DNA of 64,000 bases from Apiosordaria backusii (GCA_030549205.1 JAUKTV010000001.1:806001-870000); one strand, 5' to 3'. Shown: positions 34,444 through 47,720, counted from the first letter of the stretch. A program made the numbers and translations. Notes: a model not told the origin generated them from the letters alone.

Positions 34444-36714
34444 GATGGCGGCCGTGAGTGAATGTGAGGTGAGCAGAATGGATGGGTGGTTCGGGGGGCA
34501 GGTGAGAGAAGCAGGTATATGAAAGATCTTGAAGCTTGCTGTGCCTTCATCAAGCATGTAATTACACTTTTGATCCCAAGGATGGACTGGGGGTTCAGAA
34601 CGGTGCATGAGTTACTATGCATTGTGTTGGTGACACCCGCCTGCACGACGCCTCATCTGGGAACAAAGGGAGGGTCAAATCTCAAAATTTCGAGATATGG
34701 GGTGCTGTGCCTCTTGCCCCCTGGCTGGATGGTTGTGATTCTTGTTGGTTACTAGTCCGGCTTGGGCCGAGGAGGAGAGTTGCACTACATCATCAGATCA
34801 CATTGACAAAGACAGTGAGGGTGGTGATTGAACGGGGAGGGTTGGAATTCGATATATACAGCAATGTGTCTGAGTAGGTAGGTAGGTGGTGTTTTGGTGT
34901 TTTGGCAATAGCTTCAACCAGCACTATCTGTCTAAGCCAGTAGTACCCAGCCTAACCAACCTCAAAGCCAAGCTCCAGACTGCGCCACAGCCTTTTACCT
35001 GTTCCTAACATCAAAGCATCAATGGGCTTGACCCCCATTCCCAGAGTCGATCCAGATAAGCTCATTGCTTCAGAATCACTTTGTACTAGCTAGCCCGACC
35101 TTTCCCACGGAACGGAAACAACAGCTGATGGCGGTTCATATAATCAAGACCGCTTGCAACCACCGGTATTGCTGATATAGTAGCACCGACCGGTATGTAG
35201 TCCGGCTCATGATATACATAAATGAGACTCCATTCGGGGAGTTATCCGACAACCCCAGGTCCCCGCCGATCGGGTCTACTGCCGGTGTAATATGTACCTA
35301 ATGTTGCGCAGCCAGCGGGCCTGCCAAAGCGGACCATGTTTGTATCACCTTCTCTCTTCCATTGTCCAAACGGAAAGAGAAGCGTGACCAAGTTGGACCC
35401 TGTGTCTCTGGTACATATGACCTGAGGGATTGTGTGGCCGGCTCAAGAAAAGCGGAGAATAGGCAACAAGCTATGAGACATCAAGTGGTATATTGAAAGT
35501 TGATGATCAGTCTCGGCGAAGGCGCCACATGTATCTTTCGGAGTTTGGTTCCGACATCTGTCCTGGGCGAAGCTTGCGAATTCCCAAAGAGGATTGCCCA
35601 GTTGAAAATCTGGGGAAGAGGTTGAGGGGGGGTGATTGTGTTGGTTGGATGTCGTGGGCTTGAGTTCAGTCTCCGGCGGTGGTGATATGTGTGTTCCGTC
35701 TTACTGTGTAATAAAAATCTACTCGTAGTGACTCGTGAATGTCTTTGCATCGTCATTGACACTGGTGACGATAAACCAAAACGCCAAGTATCACTCTGTT
35801 CTAGGCCCCAACTATTGAACGCCAACATGATGATGCAGATGGACCAAATCCGTAAATGCATACGTATATGCACAGCTTACTCCATACTGCTCCCTTACTC
35901 CCTCCCATATGGCTCTCTCTCTTCTTATCAATTGTCGACACCTTTTGAGATTTAACGACGAGTGTACCCAAGTTCATCGCGATGTTTTGAAGTTTCAATG
36001 CGGTCCGCAAAAAAAGAGGCTCAACTGCCGTCCTCAACTCCCGTGGGAACCCGCGCAAGAATCAAGCTTTGGGTAGCGAGACGGGAAATATACACTGGAT
36101 AAATTGTAAACTTCGATCCATACAAACAAGCGAACCATGTCAAAATCAAAAAAACACCCCCGCTGTACAGGGGGGGTGTAATGTACGTCGCAGTGTATGT
36201 AATGGTCATACTGACAGGGCCGGAGAGTAAACGTTGCATATCCGGTACCGAAAGAGTTGAGGAACTGTGGGGGGAGAGAGGGCGCCGGATAAAAATAGCA
36301 GGTTAGGTAGCTTGAATGTCAACATTTGTGTGGTGTTTGTCGTATTCGGGATGGGCTCAATGAATTGAAGATGGCAACGAAGGTGTGTATAATATATACT
36401 CGAAAAGGTACCAAAGCGACAGTACACTGATAAGATCCAAACCCGACCCAACCCAAAATGTCATCGCAGAGGTAATAATCTGCTGGTGTATATCTTTCCT
36501 TGCCCCTCCTGCCTTGTATAACCCAGCTGTTCCTATCCTGAATTGAAACGTGACCCAGGAACGCCGGCCCTGCTGGTATAACAGAAACGCCATGAAACCC
36601 AAACTCGGGTATGATATGCAGAAACGACTGTCCTTTTCTTCCATCCCAGCTTGATGCAATCCCAGAAAACCGAACCGCGCTCCTCACAGGGTTTCATTTC
36701 TCATCAAATGACAT
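34444..36714. other. intergenic, 2.3 kb
   Basis: No gene is supported. A short GTAG repeat occurs near 34873-34890. A GC-rich hairpin (ACACCCCC at 36154-36161 paired with GGGGGTGT ending 36179, loop about 8-10 nt) lies 540 bp downstream of the next gene's stop codon. Confidence 0.5.
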
Positions 36715-38555
36715 CTACCTCCCGCCTTGTTGGTCCGTAGGAAACCTCGGGATATACCCCGGAATAACCGGGCTGCTCACATCATAATCCACCTCTCCCA
36801 GTCCGGCCGCGGTCTGTCCTGCTTGTTGATCTCTCCTCCCATAGTACCCATGCATATCTACCCCTTCTTCATCTAGTGGACTCAATCCTAGTCCTTGTGC
36901 ACCCCCTTGTGGCACCCCCTGCCCATCACTCCTGTTGCTATCGCTCCGTTGTCTAGAATGATGCATCGGATGTCCCCTATATTGTCCCCTCGCACTGGTA
37001 TTGCTGCTTGACCTGCTCCTCACCCCTTGTTGGCCGGGCAGTTCCGCAGCAAACCCACCCGAGGCTGCGAGCTCAGGGATAATCTGAGGAGACGCAGCAC
37101 CACGATCAGAACCGCCGTCGGCGGAGAGTTCCGAGGCGTTGGATTGGTTGCGATAGTGAGTATACTGGTAGTTCCCATAGGCGTCTCCTTGAGAACCACT
37201 GCTTTGGCGAATAGGTGCGGGTCTCATTGGCTGATTATTTTGAGCACCGGAGCCAGGAGGAAGATTATGATGCATGGCGGGATGGTCAAACCACCCGGTG
37301 TTGGGTTCCGGGCTGGCATGGCGCGAGCGGTTGGGTTCATCGTAGGCAGGAAACATGTTGGGAGAGGGTGTAAAGCCTCCTGCGGGGTTGGACTCGGACC
37401 GTCCGCGATTGGTGTTATTGGGATCGTGGAAAGGTGCAGGGGTACCGGCTGCGGAGGTGTTGCTCTGTATGAGAGAATCGATACCAATGTCGTCTTCGTA
37501 AGGGGGATTGTAGTGAAGTTGACCACCATCAACTTCCATCTGGTGGACTTGCGATGCCGTCTTGGAATGGGATTTTGGCATGTCAGATCCCTTCTTTGAC
37601 TCGACCATCTCGACAACTTGATTCACACGTCGGATGATAAAGAAGGCGGCGGCAACAACGACAACAAGCAAGATCACTATACCAGCAACGATACCCCCTA
37701 TTGCGCCTCCGCTAAGTCCACCGCCACCAGCTGCCTGCGTTGGTTGAATCGCCGCGACCTTAGGGACCGATGTTGGGAGGAACTTAACCACTGTGTTGGC
37801 ATTTTCAGAGGCAGGGACAGCTGTTGGAGCTGAAGGTGTTGCGGTGCTGGTAATCGTCGCAGTCGTCCGCACAACCTCTCCACGTGAAGTCGATGTAAAC
37901 GTTCGGACGACAGTTGTACCGTACGGTTCTGTCTTATAACAGCCATTGACGGCACATGCGTAGCCCTCCTTGCAGCAGCCATAACTAGCGCTCGCAGGGC
38001 ACAAGGTGTAGCTTGTTGGACAGTTTGTTTCTTGAGAGCTAGCACCGGCAGGAGGCTCGCACCTTGCGCCTTCTCCACAGAGATATCCGACTGGGCAGCA
38101 TCCCGCAACTATCACATCCTGTTAGCATACCATTTTTTAGTTGCACATGCATCAACACACTCACTTCCAGCACCAGGACAAGCATAATATCCTGCCTTGC
38201 CACAGGCCGTCGTTGGTCCAGCCGTGGTCGCAAAACATGAATCAAATGCACACTCGTATCGCTCTGGGCAACAGCCGCCATTTAACTCAGGAGGGCAGAT
38301 ATGGTGATCCGTCGCACAAGTTGCACCCTCCTGCCTCCTTAGCACATCGCCTCGTACCACTGGTGGAGGTGTGATCTGGGCCTTTGCGACCCTGTGCACG
38401 ACGTCGGCATCCCTTCTCTGCTGTTGTAGTTGCTGAATCTGCTGCAGTGGGTTTCTTCCCATATGTGAGGCCGATACCAATACCTCCTGCCCCAGCAACG
38501 CCGAAAAGGTCAACACCAAACAGGAGGTGCACTCCCAAAGGCCTCTGCCGCGCAT
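36715..38555 (-). CDS. single-pass membrane protein with repeated Cys-rich ectodomain
   Basis: The protein is 594 residues from exons 38555-38165 and 38108-36715 (56-nt intron). ATG 38555 starts a signal peptide (LVLTFSALLGQEVLVSA). The ectodomain holds three similar Cys modules built on GCC-P/K-x-x-Y-x-C (GGCCPERYEC, AGCCPVGYLC, YGCCKEGYAC), then a Ser/Thr/Pro stalk. One membrane segment follows at about residue 280-305 (IVAGIVILLVVVVAAAFFII) with RR on the inside. The cytoplasmic tail of about 290 residues is hydrophilic and rich in Asn, Ser, Gly and Pro. The layout resembles fungal wall-sensor-like proteins, but the Cys modules are not WSC domains that I recognise. Function unknown; a surface or wall role is inferred. 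Confidence 0.8.
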
Positions 38556-41500
38556 GGTGGCGCCTTTCACTGCTTCCTTTTCACAATCCTTGTGTCTCTT
38601 TGGCCTCGGCGTTTTCGAATTGATTGTTATCTCGACCCGCTGCTGACTGCTCCTTGCTGCTTTGCTGTGCTGCGTAGCCGACCCGTATGTATCAATCAAT
38701 TGGTTCCCGGCCGGGGTAATCAAAAGGCGCCGTTTGGATGCTTCTTGTGTGAGTGTAACGCGAGTGTTCGAGAAGGATCATGCAGTCTCAGAGTGCACGG
38801 TTGTCGCTGTCTCTGGTCGGAGGGTTTTATCGTGTCGCAAAAGCGATCGAAATCTCAGATTTGGGTTGGGGGTGTCTGGGAGTGATCTAAATGCGATTGG
38901 GAATCGGGCAGGCAGCTGCTTTTGTTCCCTGAGGGGGCTGAGTGTACAGACAGGTACAGGTGCGCCACTATCGGGACCTAGAGCTTGGAGCCGGGGGTGG
39001 TTTACGACATTCTTCCAGGGGAAGAGGGAAACGTGGGATGTAGTAGGGCTGAGAGAATGAGACAGCGAGGAACTTGAAGGTAACCGTTCCTTGTCACGCT
39101 GACTGCTCTCTGACTTGTCTGATAGGAAAGTGTTTATTAGGCTGCAACTTGTTCGTCTGTAAAGGGACGAAGGGGAAGGGCCCGCAGACACAACGACGAT
39201 GGGCCCAGACTTCTGGGTAGGTTCGCCATGAGTGTCAGGGGGTCATCGCTCATGGGGAGTTCTCTCGCAATCTGATGGTGACACGACGAGCAGATATCGC
39301 GGGAGCCCCTCTTTTCACTCTCTTCCGTGTCTTCCATGAGCCCAACACAGAGCCTGTGCCCCCAACGACGGGCAAACTTTCCTCTTGCCATTGATCGCGG
39401 AGATTCCATTGGCCTGCTAATAAGGCCGAATGCGGCCCCCATCCAGGTCGAGGGAGCTTTTCAGAGGAAGAAGGGAAGAAAAAGGTGTGGCACCTATTGG
39501 GATGGTAGGGTTACGATATGCTGCTGATTCCGCAAGACAACTGCGCCCATGCGACCAAGTCAGCACGAGGCAGCCAATAGTCCGTCGGCATGAAGGTCCA
39601 ACTGCAGAACACACCCGCTACCCACGCAGGCTCGAGGCGGGGTAATAGTTCCCATAGTAGCCGGCTGTCAGGTATGCCCTCGATGGACGAAAAAGACCTA
39701 TAAATGGCGCCAGCCTTCCAGACCTCCCAGAAGCATGAGAGCGGCTACTGCTGCTGCTGTGAAATGCTTGCACCTGACCTTCGACTCGGCAGGTCCTGTC
39801 TTGTGCCAATGTCAGGCTGGTCTAACGAAGAGGTCACCGAAACGAGCGGCTTCTCCGAGACGTTCTCCACTGAGGGTATGCGGGCATATCGAGCATGGCA
39901 ACGCTGTGAAGAAAGTAAGCGCTTATATGAGAAATTTCTTCGTAATTTTCACCTCGGCTCTGTGGTTAGCAGCAGCATGTCCTTCCTAATCGAACGGTAA
40001 TGGGTGGGGCGGTGCTGGATCCTAAAAGGTCCCAACATGGTGATTATGCTGTGTTTCACGGATGAGGTCGATGCAGGATCCGGGGAGACACTCGTGGCGC
40101 TCGTGGCACCTCACACAGGTCGGCAGCCAGCCGTCATTCCCAACGGCCAGCTGCTGGTGCGCTCCGGACCAATGAGGCCGCGTTACTTTCTCACTTCGAT
40201 TTGTGAGTGGGAGCTTGGGCCATCTCTCATCCCACCTCACCTCACCCACACACCACTCATTGTTGAAAGTTGAGATACCTTACCTCGGTGAATCTGTTTA
40301 CCATCTCATATTCTCTCAAGAAAATAAAGTGCAAGTATGAGGCGAAACAGGCACCGACATATATTTCCAGGGGAGGGCCTCCAGGGCTGAAAAGTGCATA
40401 TTGCTTGGTCGCATCTCTGCTACACACCGAGCCACAGAAACCACCCATCTCGATGAAATCGATACAGCGGTCAGCCCCCAAAACGCACGTAAGCACCACC
40501 ACCACATCGGCTTCTCCTTCTCCCGGAGCAGGCCCTCCACGGCAAATCTTGGGCAGGTGTTTGGATCGAGGGAGCCGTTCACGGACAGCAGGGCATGACG
40601 GGCTTCTCCTCGCTTCTGCATGCCATGGCAGATCTCGTAAATGACGACCATCGGAGAACCACCCGAGGCCATTGTTGCGCACACAAGACAACCGACCACG
40701 GCTTGATACGACGTGGCGGACTGCCGTATGCGACCTCAGAGCCACTAACATCGGTTGCGGCGCCGAAAGACGTTGCGATCCGTCCACGCCGGCGTGCCCT
40801 GCCCTGGCCCCCGACATGATGATGGCGAGACAACCTAAAGCACAAAACTCCGGCTGCCGTTTCCTTCTTAGCTTCTTATCATTTTGGGGTCCATCCCAGC
40901 AGAGTGGACGACCCGTTGAGGAAACTTAGACTTTGTTCCGATGCGGTCATGCGGCCATCCGACGACAACCGTTGGATGAGGAGCCACGGGAGCTGACCCT
41001 CCTCAGCTCTTTGCCTTTGCCCTGTGCCTATCCCTGATCACCGCCAAGAGACAGACAGGTCTGTTGAATCTCATAACCGGAGTTTTGATGACTCAAATCC
41101 TCCACACCATGATGAGAGATGGTTGTTTCATCGTATACCAGTGACGTTGGTTCCAGGGCAGAGAAACAAGATGGTTAGCCAGAGTTGCCACTTATTCTGG
41201 GCAAAAACAAGCACTGACAGCTCGGCGATAGACCCAAATCAGTAGCGGCGCCCAGTGATGGTCTAGAAACGGCCCGGTCTCCCGTTCCCCAGACCCCGCA
41301 CATGTTCCTCCACACTGCCATCTTCAGTGCAACACCTGGCACCCAGAATGCTACTTTGCCGAGACGGCATTTGAAAGACCTCGCTTGGATATCCAGACGC
41401 TGCTTAACAACACTGGAAGGTGTTGCCAGTCTGCGCATTCGCTTCTCTTTTTCAAGACCGGAGCTTCACACCGAGACAGCATCATCGTGTGTTAACCGGT

Positions 41501-41880
41501 GTGTTCAGCTGACCGGCCACCCTCATTCGGTCCTTTGACTCAATTTAAGCTGCCTTAGTTTCTTGGTACATTATTACTCTTGTTTTCTATTATCCACACC
41601 TCTGGTTCTTGAAAAGGGGTTGCTACCCGGTCGTACAGACCTACGTGACCAGATCATTCCCTCATATCGTACTCGACATAAACATCACGGCCTCGAAGCT
41701 CCACCGATTCGTCTTCAACCCGCTGTTACGGTCTCAAGAAGAGGGCTACGCGCCCTGGCCTATTATCCTTCCCGCAGACGATGTCCAATGGGATAAATAG
41801 GAGCTTGTTTGTACTCACCAAGAAACGACGGCCAAAGGTGTCAACTTGACGATACAGATTTCGGTGAAGAACGTGTCAGA
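38556..41880. other. gene-poor divergent region, 3.3 kb
   Basis: This separates the Cys-rich membrane protein from the first Zn2Cys6 gene. Both start codons face into it. Several 90-190-codon ORFs exist on both strands, overlap each other and show no family motif or splice-supported extension, so I do not call them. I see no inverted repeats or target duplications here. Confidence 0.45.
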
Positions 41881-44054
41881 ATGTTGCTTTACACGCGACT
41901 GGCTCCTCCAAAGCCACCCAAGAGGAGGTCAAGAGGAGGTAAGATTGATGAATCTCAAATTCGCAAGTTTGATATCAACTAGCTGACAAGAGCCGCTTCA
42001 CAGGCTGTACATATTGGTATGTCCCCATTGTCCGTTTCAAGCAACTGCTACTTCCTTTAGGCGTTTTCTGACAACCCCTTCAGCAAAGAAAAGGTATGTC
42101 TTGTTTCATTTGGTTTAGGATGGACAATTTGCCAATGCCCTTGACAGAAGAAAAAGTGCGACGAGAAGCGCCCGACTTGTTCACGCTGCGGAGAGCAAGG
42201 GGTTGAATGCGTATACGGGACTGTCAAACCAAGGCAGCGAAAGAGACGCGAATCGGCACCTCACACAGCAACAGCGGGTACACCTTCCGAACACTACTCA
42301 GCAGCTCGAAGATTGTCTGAACTCAGCTATTACAGTCAAAACTCCAGCTATCTTGGTTGGGGCGTCGACAACCGCTGTCAAGACTTGACACGCTATGGAG
42401 ATCCACCGTCCGTCGTCTTCAACACCCACTTCTCCCTCGGCGACTACCCTCCAATTGACATTTTGGACGACTTCCCGAATGAAGACACACAAGACCCAAT
42501 AACAGGAGAAATCCCAGACATAGACGCTCCTGCTGATGAGGACGGAAACTCGCCCTCTGGGCCGCTATCACCGCGAACAATCTCAAAAACTCCTGACTTG
42601 GCCATGATCGCGCCTTGTCCTATTGGATCACCCCTTCAAGAATTTCATGCTCCGGTTTTTACCGAGTTCACAGATCGCCCCAACCGCAGAGCTCTTATCG
42701 ATCACTTCTGCAATGTCTTGTCACATCTCATTGTTTTTCGGGAAGAGACGGGCAACCCGTTTCAGCAACTCATTCTTCCCCTCACACGCAAGAGCTCGCC
42801 GGTTCTCAACTCGATCTTTGCGCTTTCATGCGCCCACCTCGAGTACCGGGGCATTGAGAACTCGGAAAAGTCTCTTTACTTTCACAACCAAGCAATTCAA
42901 GGTGTTGCCCAGATGATTGCGCAAAAGGAAAAGGCCAACAGGACCGACATACTTGCTGCTATTATGCTGCTTGTGTACTACGAATGTGTAGGTCACTATT
43001 ATATCCAGAGGTCAAACAATTCGATGCTAACTAACATTCAACAGCTCGTCCAAAAAGGCCGCTCCAACATCGTAGCCGGTCACCTCAAAGGAGCCCTAAC
43101 TATAATGTGCAGCACCGACGAACTCCTAGACCCAGCAGGCGTCTTTCTAGAACGAGTAAATCCCCCCGTCCCCCTCTCTCCCATCTCACATCCTAACCCT
43201 TTTGTCCTCAGGCCTTCCGCTTCTACGACGTCATAACCGCCCTCTCAAACGGCACCTCCCCCATCTCCACCACCCCCTCCCCGGGCGGTTTACTTCCCTT
43301 TTCCCCCATAGGCGCAACCCCCACCTCCCCCTTAAGCAACGTCGACACCCTCCTCGGAATGTCGACCACCCTCTGGCCCATCATCCACCGATTATCAGGC
43401 CTCTCCTCTTTAAAATCCTCCCTCGACACCGCCATCCAAACCAACTCCTCCCCCACCAAAATCGCCGTCTTGCGCACCGAATTTTCATCAACAGCCCAAG
43501 CCATCGAAGCAGCCCTCAACAACTGGCACCCCCAGCTCCCCTCCGATTTTTCCCCGCCAGCAGGCAACGACGACCCAGACGCCGACCCAGTGGTTTTGTC
43601 CGCTTCTTCTTCTTCTTCTTCTTTTGTCTCCACCACTAAATCAAGCAACATCCCCAGCATCTACCACAACGCCCTCGCGTACCGGCACGCGTCGCTGCTG
43701 TACCTCTATCGGACGATACTCCGACACCCGAGGTCGCATCCCCTAGTGAGGAAGCATACTAGATTGACGTTAAAAAATTGCGTCGCGACGGTGGGGCACA
43801 GGGGCCCAATGTCGGCGCTTTTGTGGCCTTTGTTTGTGGCGGCTTGTGAGGCACAGGGGGAAAAAGATAGGGGGCTGGCGAGGGAGGCGTTTGAGAAGGT
43901 GGAGAGGAGGCAGGGGATGAGGAATATTGGACGGGCGTGGGAGGTTGTGGGGGTTGTTTGGGGACGGGTTGATCTGGAGGGGGAGGGGGAAAAGGAGGGG
44001 GGGATACAGAAGGAAATAAAGAGGGGGAGGGGGAGATGTGGAGGGGGTGTGTAG
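41881..44054 (+). CDS. Zn2Cys6 transcription factor, Fungal_trans_2-like, with two micro-exons
   Basis: A fungal regulator with an N-terminal zinc cluster and a C-terminal helical domain. Exons are 41881-41938, 42004-42016, 42084-42093, 42148-42987, 43045-43155 and 43212-44054, giving 624 residues as read. The zinc cluster is built from four exons, two of them only 13 and 10 nt. Spliced, it reads CTYCKEKKKKCDEKRPTC, then SRC and GEQGVEC, the exact C-x2-C-x6-C-x6-C-x2-C-x6-C spacing, which supports the tiny exons. A basic linker and acidic region follow, then the regulatory domain from about residue 180 (RRALIDHFCNVLSHLIVF). The last 25 residues read as Gly/Arg-rich. One base out of frame, 44035-44085 encodes VCREMGVSLVFG and a stop, which looks more like the family end; a frame error in the G runs is suspected. 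No target is evident. Confidence 0.82.
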
Positions 44055-44867
44055 GGAGATGGGGGTTAGTCTTGTTTTTGGTTAGATCAATCAGCCTGAG
44101 GAGATGGTCGGCACAACGTATATCGGTTCGGACACGGAACACCACAAACAAACAGGCGCATAGACAGGTTCAACACGCTCGGTCACAAAGTGAGTGTCAG
44201 TCGAGGGCTGGTTGGAGTTGAAAGGAAGGGGTTAGGGGAGAAAAATTGACAAGTATTAGTTTGTGAATGCGGAATGGGCGTGGTGTACGTGATCAGGATG
44301 GTAATTATGATGGATTGAGCACGAATTGGGTGGGTGTACGATGAGTATGAAGGTTGTTGTGGCAGGGGGGTTGGGTTCAACTGGAGGGGGTTTCAAACGG
44401 GGCGTTTTAGCGGCCCTTGATGTGTTGTGATTAAGGGGCAGAAAAAGTAAATATATAACAAGGGGAAAAGGGGGGTACATATGTTTGCTGTTATGTGTGT
44501 AGTCAAAGAACAAATATCATCGATTTGTATAAACCACCAACATATCATTATCCAATATTCATTTCACAGTCCGACGTCACACATCTTGAACCATGGTGCT
44601 TGTTTTAAAACGAAATTATATACCAGAAAACTTATAAACCAAAACAATCACGAGATGATGATGCTATATATATACAAATGAATAAATGCCCCCGGAAAAC
44701 CTCTCTCTCAAATATCTCCCAAAAGACATTGTATGTACCCCTTTCAAAAAAATAAAATGATGTGATGCCCTCATTAAATTTCCCCAAGAACTCCTTATTC
44801 CCAAGATGCTTTCCCTTTCCCTTTTTCATCACACTACACCTTCAAGCCAGAAACTGTTAATCTCAAC
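44055..44867. other. convergent spacer between the Zn2Cys6 gene and the flavoprotein gene
   Basis: An AT-rich region of 0.8 kb with no coding signal, presumably two 3' UTRs. The stretch 44035-44085 just inside it may be the true C-terminus of the upstream gene. Confidence 0.5.
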
Positions 44868-46854
44868 CTAAAGCTGAGCCTGAGTCTCCCCCAACTTCTT
44901 GCTCGCAAAAGCCCCAAAGTAGGCATTGAGCGCATCCACCGTCGCGCTGCCCTCCTCAAGCGCAACAACAATACCAGTGTACCCATCAGGTCTGACAACC
45001 ACGACACCGCCCTTCTCCTCGTCGAGACCCATCTTGGCGTGGGCGGTGGCCTTGCTGTCGGGGAAGTTGCGGCTCCACCTGTCATCAGCATACACATTGT
45101 CCTTGTACCTCGCGAGGAGAGCGGGCAGGTCCCGGGAAATCTCAATCTCATTGCGCTTGGCGGCGAAGATGGAGCAGATGGTGAAGAAGTGCGAGTGGGG
45201 GTTGTGGCGCTCGTGGTGGGAGACCTTGTCGATGTCGGCGCGCTGGAAGGCAGAATAGAAAGAGTTCTTCTTGGCGAGGCCGGCGGCGAGGTCCTTGAGG
45301 GCCTGACCGGTGACGGAGGGCTTGCCGGCGAAGACGAAGAGGCGGAAGGCACCGTTGAGAGGGATCTCCTGCTCGAGGTGGACGACGTTGGCGTCGACGA
45401 CGCGGGTAACGTCGGCGTTCTTGAAGAGGCGGCCGGGAACCAAGGCGGTGGACTTGGGGTGGATGACGTGGGACTGGGCGGGGTGCTCGGGGGACCAGTT
45501 GAGCTGGTTGGCCTTGTAAGCCACGCCGTAGCCGGAAGTGAAGGAGCAGGACTCCTTGAAGGTCTTGATGAACTCGTTCTCCTCGGCGCCGGCGGTGGCC
45601 TTCTGGGCGGTGGCAGCGGCGACCTCGTTGGAAGAGGGAGGGCGCTGGGAGAAGAGCTTGGCGTACTTGTTGTCGAAAGAAAGGAGAGTCTCGGCAACGT
45701 CCTTGCGCTCGGGCTCGTAGGTCTCGAGAATGGACTTGTGGGCGAGGCCACCCTCAACAGCGTGGATCTTCCAGGCGAGGTTCAGGGCGTCGAGGAAGGC
45801 AGTATTCATACCCTGACCAGCCTTGGGGGAGTGGGTGTGGCAAGCATCACCACCGAGGAAGACACGGTGGTCGAGAGTGTACTTGTCGGAGATACCCTGG
45901 CCGATGGGGTAGACAGAGTACCACTCGACGCGCTCCCACTCGATGCTGTAGGGCTGGAGGATGCGCTTGGCCGAGGCCTGGACCTCCTCAACGGTGGCGG
46001 TCTTGCGGGGGTTGAAGTCGGGGTCGGTGGAGGAGGCGATCTGGATGTAGAGACGGACCATGTTGTCCTCGCGGGGGATGACCATGATGGAGCCGTGCTC
46101 GGAGTGGATGGTGCACTTCATCTTGATATCGGGGAAGTCGGTCTTGACAACACCGTCCATGACACCCCAGACATAGGCGATGGGGTCCTTGTGGGTAATG
46201 CCGATCCTAAGCTGGTCGCGGACGAAAGAGCGGGCACCCTCACCACCGAAGAGATACTTGGCCTTGACGCTCTCCTTGAAGGTGCCATCGACGTGCTGGA
46301 GCTCGACGCTGACGGGGTACTCGGGGTCAGCCTTCTCATCCGAGGTGAAGCCGGTGATGGTCCAGGGGCGCTGGACAGTGATGTTGTTCTTCTCGAGGTC
46401 GGCAAGGAAAGCGCGCTCAATCAGACCCTGGTGGAGGAGGGTGGTGAAAGGGTATCTGGCATCGATGAAGTCGGGGCAAGAGGCCCAGGTGCCGGTACGG
46501 GCAATGCCCTTGCCGCCGCTGGTGGGAGGATCCCAGAAAGCGACCTCGTAGACACGAGCGGGCTTGTGAGCCATGATGGCGGACTTGAGGCCCATGTTGC
46601 GGAGCAGATCGAGAGAACGGGGCTGAATACCATCGGCACGGCCAGTAGCGGTAGGCTCGGGTCTGTTATCGATGTGCTTGATCTTGTAACCCCATCTCGC
46701 CAAGCAGGTCGAGAGCATCAGGCCGACGGGACCGGCGCCAACAATGACTGTCGTGTGTTAGACTTCACTTCATATATTTCCTTGAGACTGTTCCCGGAGT
46801 CTTACCAATGTCATAGTGGTTGGGGGAGGGGTGCTGCTTTTGCTCAGAGGCCAT
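44868..46854 (-). CDS. FAD-dependent phenol 2-monooxygenase-like protein
   Basis: Group A aromatic hydroxylases use FAD and NADPH to add an oxygen to phenolic rings. The protein is 642 residues from exons 46854-46806 and 46747-44868 (58-nt intron). It has the GxGxxG dinucleotide fold at the start (IVIVGAGPVGL), a second motif FGGEGARSFVR near residue 190 where most relatives have DG rather than EG, the FAD ribityl motif FLGGDACHTHSPKAGQGMN near 315-335, and a C-terminal thioredoxin-like domain (LFVFAGKPS, VVVVRPDGYTG) typical of phenol hydroxylase. The length and the extra domain favour phenol 2-monooxygenase over salicylate hydroxylase. The substrate is not known. Strong codon bias suggests high expression. 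Confidence 0.9.
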
Positions 46855-47720
46855 TGCGAAGACGAGTCTGTGAGTCTAGAAAGGGGTGATCCAAAAAAAA
46901 AACTAGAAAGAGAAAAGGAAGAGAGAGAGAGAGAGAGCAGCACAGGGTATCTTGGGAAAAAGAGAAGAAGGATGGAGAGATCACAATGTGAGTTCGGTCG
47001 AAGGAGAGTGGGAGGGGTCAAATATTTGATAGAATTTCTTCGCCCTGCTCCTCCCACACCTTCCGTCAGCGGCTCTCGCCAGTGGCAGTCGATCTCGCTC
47101 TCTCGACCTTACCCAGAAACCGGGATCCGGGCTAGGATCCGAATGTCGGGCCAGATGGGACGGGGTTCACGGGGTGGACGGCTGAGACGCCAATGCATGG
47201 TCTACCCTAGGATCGCGGCAAGAAGCTCGGGATGATGGCCAGGGGGCTGGATGGGACTCTCTGGAGCGCTCGACTCGGAAGCGAAAAAGCGAGAGATTCC
47301 TGACGTAGATGCCGGCAAGGTGCACGGCTGTAAGGCTGCTCGGGTCACCATTGGCCGAGGGGATGGGAAAGAAGGCCGGAAACAGGGTACTGTTCGAATG
47401 GATGGCAAATCCCCCCAACCCAACATTAGCCACCAGCAGCAGCGGCGGCGGCGGGCGGGCGAGCGCGTATGACATGGACGGCGTCCATCCTTTCCAGAAA
47501 ACCGGGGTTTGGCGCCATGTGGTTCTTCGAGGTGAGGGGTGGTCAAAATCGGGACTTGTTCACGGTAATCGATAGCGGGGCCGCCCTCCTCCACCACGGC
47601 TCCAAGTGTCGGGAGTCGAAAAGGCGGCCAACCCTTGTCTCCCCCACACCCTAAAAACATCCCAAGACTTTTAAATCGTTGAAAAGAAAAGATGACAGCC
47701 CAGATTTGTGGTCTGGCGGC
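46855..47720. other. intergenic; upstream region of the flavoprotein gene
   Basis: No gene is supported. A GA dinucleotide run at about 46921-46938 lies in the leader. The region ends at the left copy of the 11-bp repeat that flanks the element at 47721. Confidence 0.5.

Noticed and set aside
36154..36179. GC-rich hairpin as a terminator
   Set aside because: Fungal polymerase II genes do not use such terminators, and it is 540 bp from the nearest stop; it is probably incidental.
38556..41880. Possible accessory gene cluster or transposon remnant
   Set aside because: I looked for inverted ends, target duplications and domain motifs and found none.
45039..46889. 616-codon open frame on the plus strand
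   Set aside because: Antisense shadow of the flavoprotein gene; composition is Val/Gly/Leu-rich with no motif.
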